NCBI GenBank assembly: GCA_037128705.1
Contig: JBAXVX010000054.1
Coordinates: 1-12,840, forward strand
Direction: 5' to 3'
Length of the DNA: 12,840 bases
From: CAIVAT01 sp037128705
Lineage (GTDB): Bacteria > Bacteroidota > Bacteroidia > Bacteroidales > FEN-979
The notes beneath the pieces are model-generated. The model saw only the letters and a program-made list of their open reading frames with translations. It made no database searches and was not told the origin of the DNA. This document shows positions 12,243 to 12,840 of the stretch, one piece after another. The position numbers and the translations under genes are program-made. The stretch's first letter is position 1. Each line of letters begins with the position of its first letter.

Positions 12243-12840
12243 ATGAAAAACACCGGTAAAAAATCCGAATCTAAAATCCTGCGTCAGAAGGCTGAATATC
12301 TGCTGAAAAAGAAATCATCAAGAATAGCTTTGCAACCTTCTGAAGTTGAGATGACGAAACTAATTCACGAGTTTGAAGTACACCAGGTTGAGCTTGAAAT
12401 GCAGAACGAAGAGATCATATTTGCAAAGCAGAAGGCAGAAACCGCCGCGGAAAAGTATTCTGTATTATTCGATTTCGCCCCCTCCGGATATTTTACACTT
12501 TCCAAAGAGGGTTTGATCCTTGAGATGAACCTCTCCGGTTCAAAAATGCTGGGCAAAGAACGATCATATTTAAGAAAAAAACTGTTTGTCTTTTATCTTT
12601 CCAAGGACAGCAAACCCATTTTCAATCTTTTTTTCAAGAAGGTATTTGACAGCAAAATCAAAGAAACCTGTGAGGTAACATTGTCAACAAAAGGCACCTC
12701 CCCGATGACTGTTCATCTTACCGGCATCGCTATCGAAAATGGAGAACAATGCCTGGTGAGCATGACTGATATCACCGCGAGCATGCATATGAAGGCGCTG
12801 CATGAAAGCGAAGAAAAACTGAGAATCTCTCAACTTTATA
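12243..12840 (+). CDS. PAS-domain sensory protein, probable histidine kinase (partial, C-terminus outside window)
   Basis: The frame starts at the ATG at 12243 and stays open for 199 codons to the right edge. Residues 1-70 form a charged helix with the motif LIHEFEVHQVELEMQNEEI (40-58), which is typical of Bacteroidota and Deltaproteobacteria PAS kinases. A PAS domain follows (about 72-178), beginning KYSVLFDFAPSGYFTLSKEG with NLSGSKMLGKER and closing at LVSMTDITASM. After it comes ALHESEEKLRISQLY, the usual linker into a second PAS domain. There is no signal peptide or membrane segment in the visible part, so the sensor is probably cytoplasmic. A kinase or hybrid-kinase C-terminus is expected but not seen. 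It may be a separate transcription unit because of the 206-bp gap before it. Confidence 0.88.
   Translation, partial: MKNTGKKSESKILRQKAEYLLKKKSSRIALQPSEVEMTKLIHEFEVHQVELEMQNEEIIFAKQKAETAAEKYSVLFDFAPSGYFTLSKEGLILEMNLSGSKMLGKERSYLRKKLFVFYLSKDSKPIFNLFFKKVFDSKIKETCEVTLSTKGTSPMTVHLTGIAIENGEQCLVSMTDITASMHMKALHESEEKLRISQLY

Overview
The window reads as part of a chromosome from a member of the Bacteroidota. The tyrosine integrase has the arm-binding and SAM-like layout common in that phylum. Several candidate promoters carry the phylum's -7 box (TAnnTTTG), start codons lack clear Shine-Dalgarno sequences, and the sensor kinases are of types typical of Bacteroidota. No rRNA, complete tRNA or CRISPR array is present.

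The left part (about 1-7330) is one end of an integrated mobile element or prophage, and every gene in it is on the minus strand. Reading away from its right end, the order is: a tyrosine site-specific integrase; an RteC-like conserved protein 11 bp behind it; a MerR-like/excisionase-type HTH protein with a perfect inverted repeat over its promoter and start; two small unknown proteins; a compact SbcC/Rad50-like ATPase with a CPTC zinc-hook motif; a RecT single-strand annealing protein; a metallo-beta-lactamase-fold hydrolase with all metal ligands; and a CxxC protein that runs off the left edge. The unknown protein and ATPase overlap by 4 bp (ATGA), and RecT and the MBL protein overlap by 1 bp (TGATG). 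The ATPase, RecT and MBL genes therefore look like one translationally coupled recombination module, with the MBL protein in the place usually taken by a RecE- or YqaJ-type exonuclease. Three gaps in this operon contain unrelated short tandem repeats (8, 8 and 24 bp units).

The right boundary of the element is probably near 7328. There a sequence resembling the 3' end of a tRNA gene (second half of the T-arm plus acceptor strand) is followed by a strong intrinsic terminator. This is the arrangement expected when an element integrates into a tRNA 3' end and leaves a duplicated tRNA tail. Between this site and the integrase start are two tandem G-rich 10-mers, twin ATCCGGAT palindromes one helical turn apart, and the integrase -7 box. 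A related G-rich cluster lies on the other side of the candidate att site.

The right part (about 7400-12840) looks like host chromosome. It begins with a scar: the C-terminal ends of two unrelated, converging genes (a possible amidohydrolase on minus, a histidine kinase ATPase domain on plus) abut about 90 bp bounded by an imperfect 16-bp inverted repeat that resembles the ends of an IS21-type element. Next come two plus-strand sensor histidine kinases 19 bp apart (a six-TM kinase, then a periplasmic TPR kinase) and, after a 206-bp gap, the N-terminus of a PAS-domain protein that is probably a third kinase. No response regulator is present in the window.
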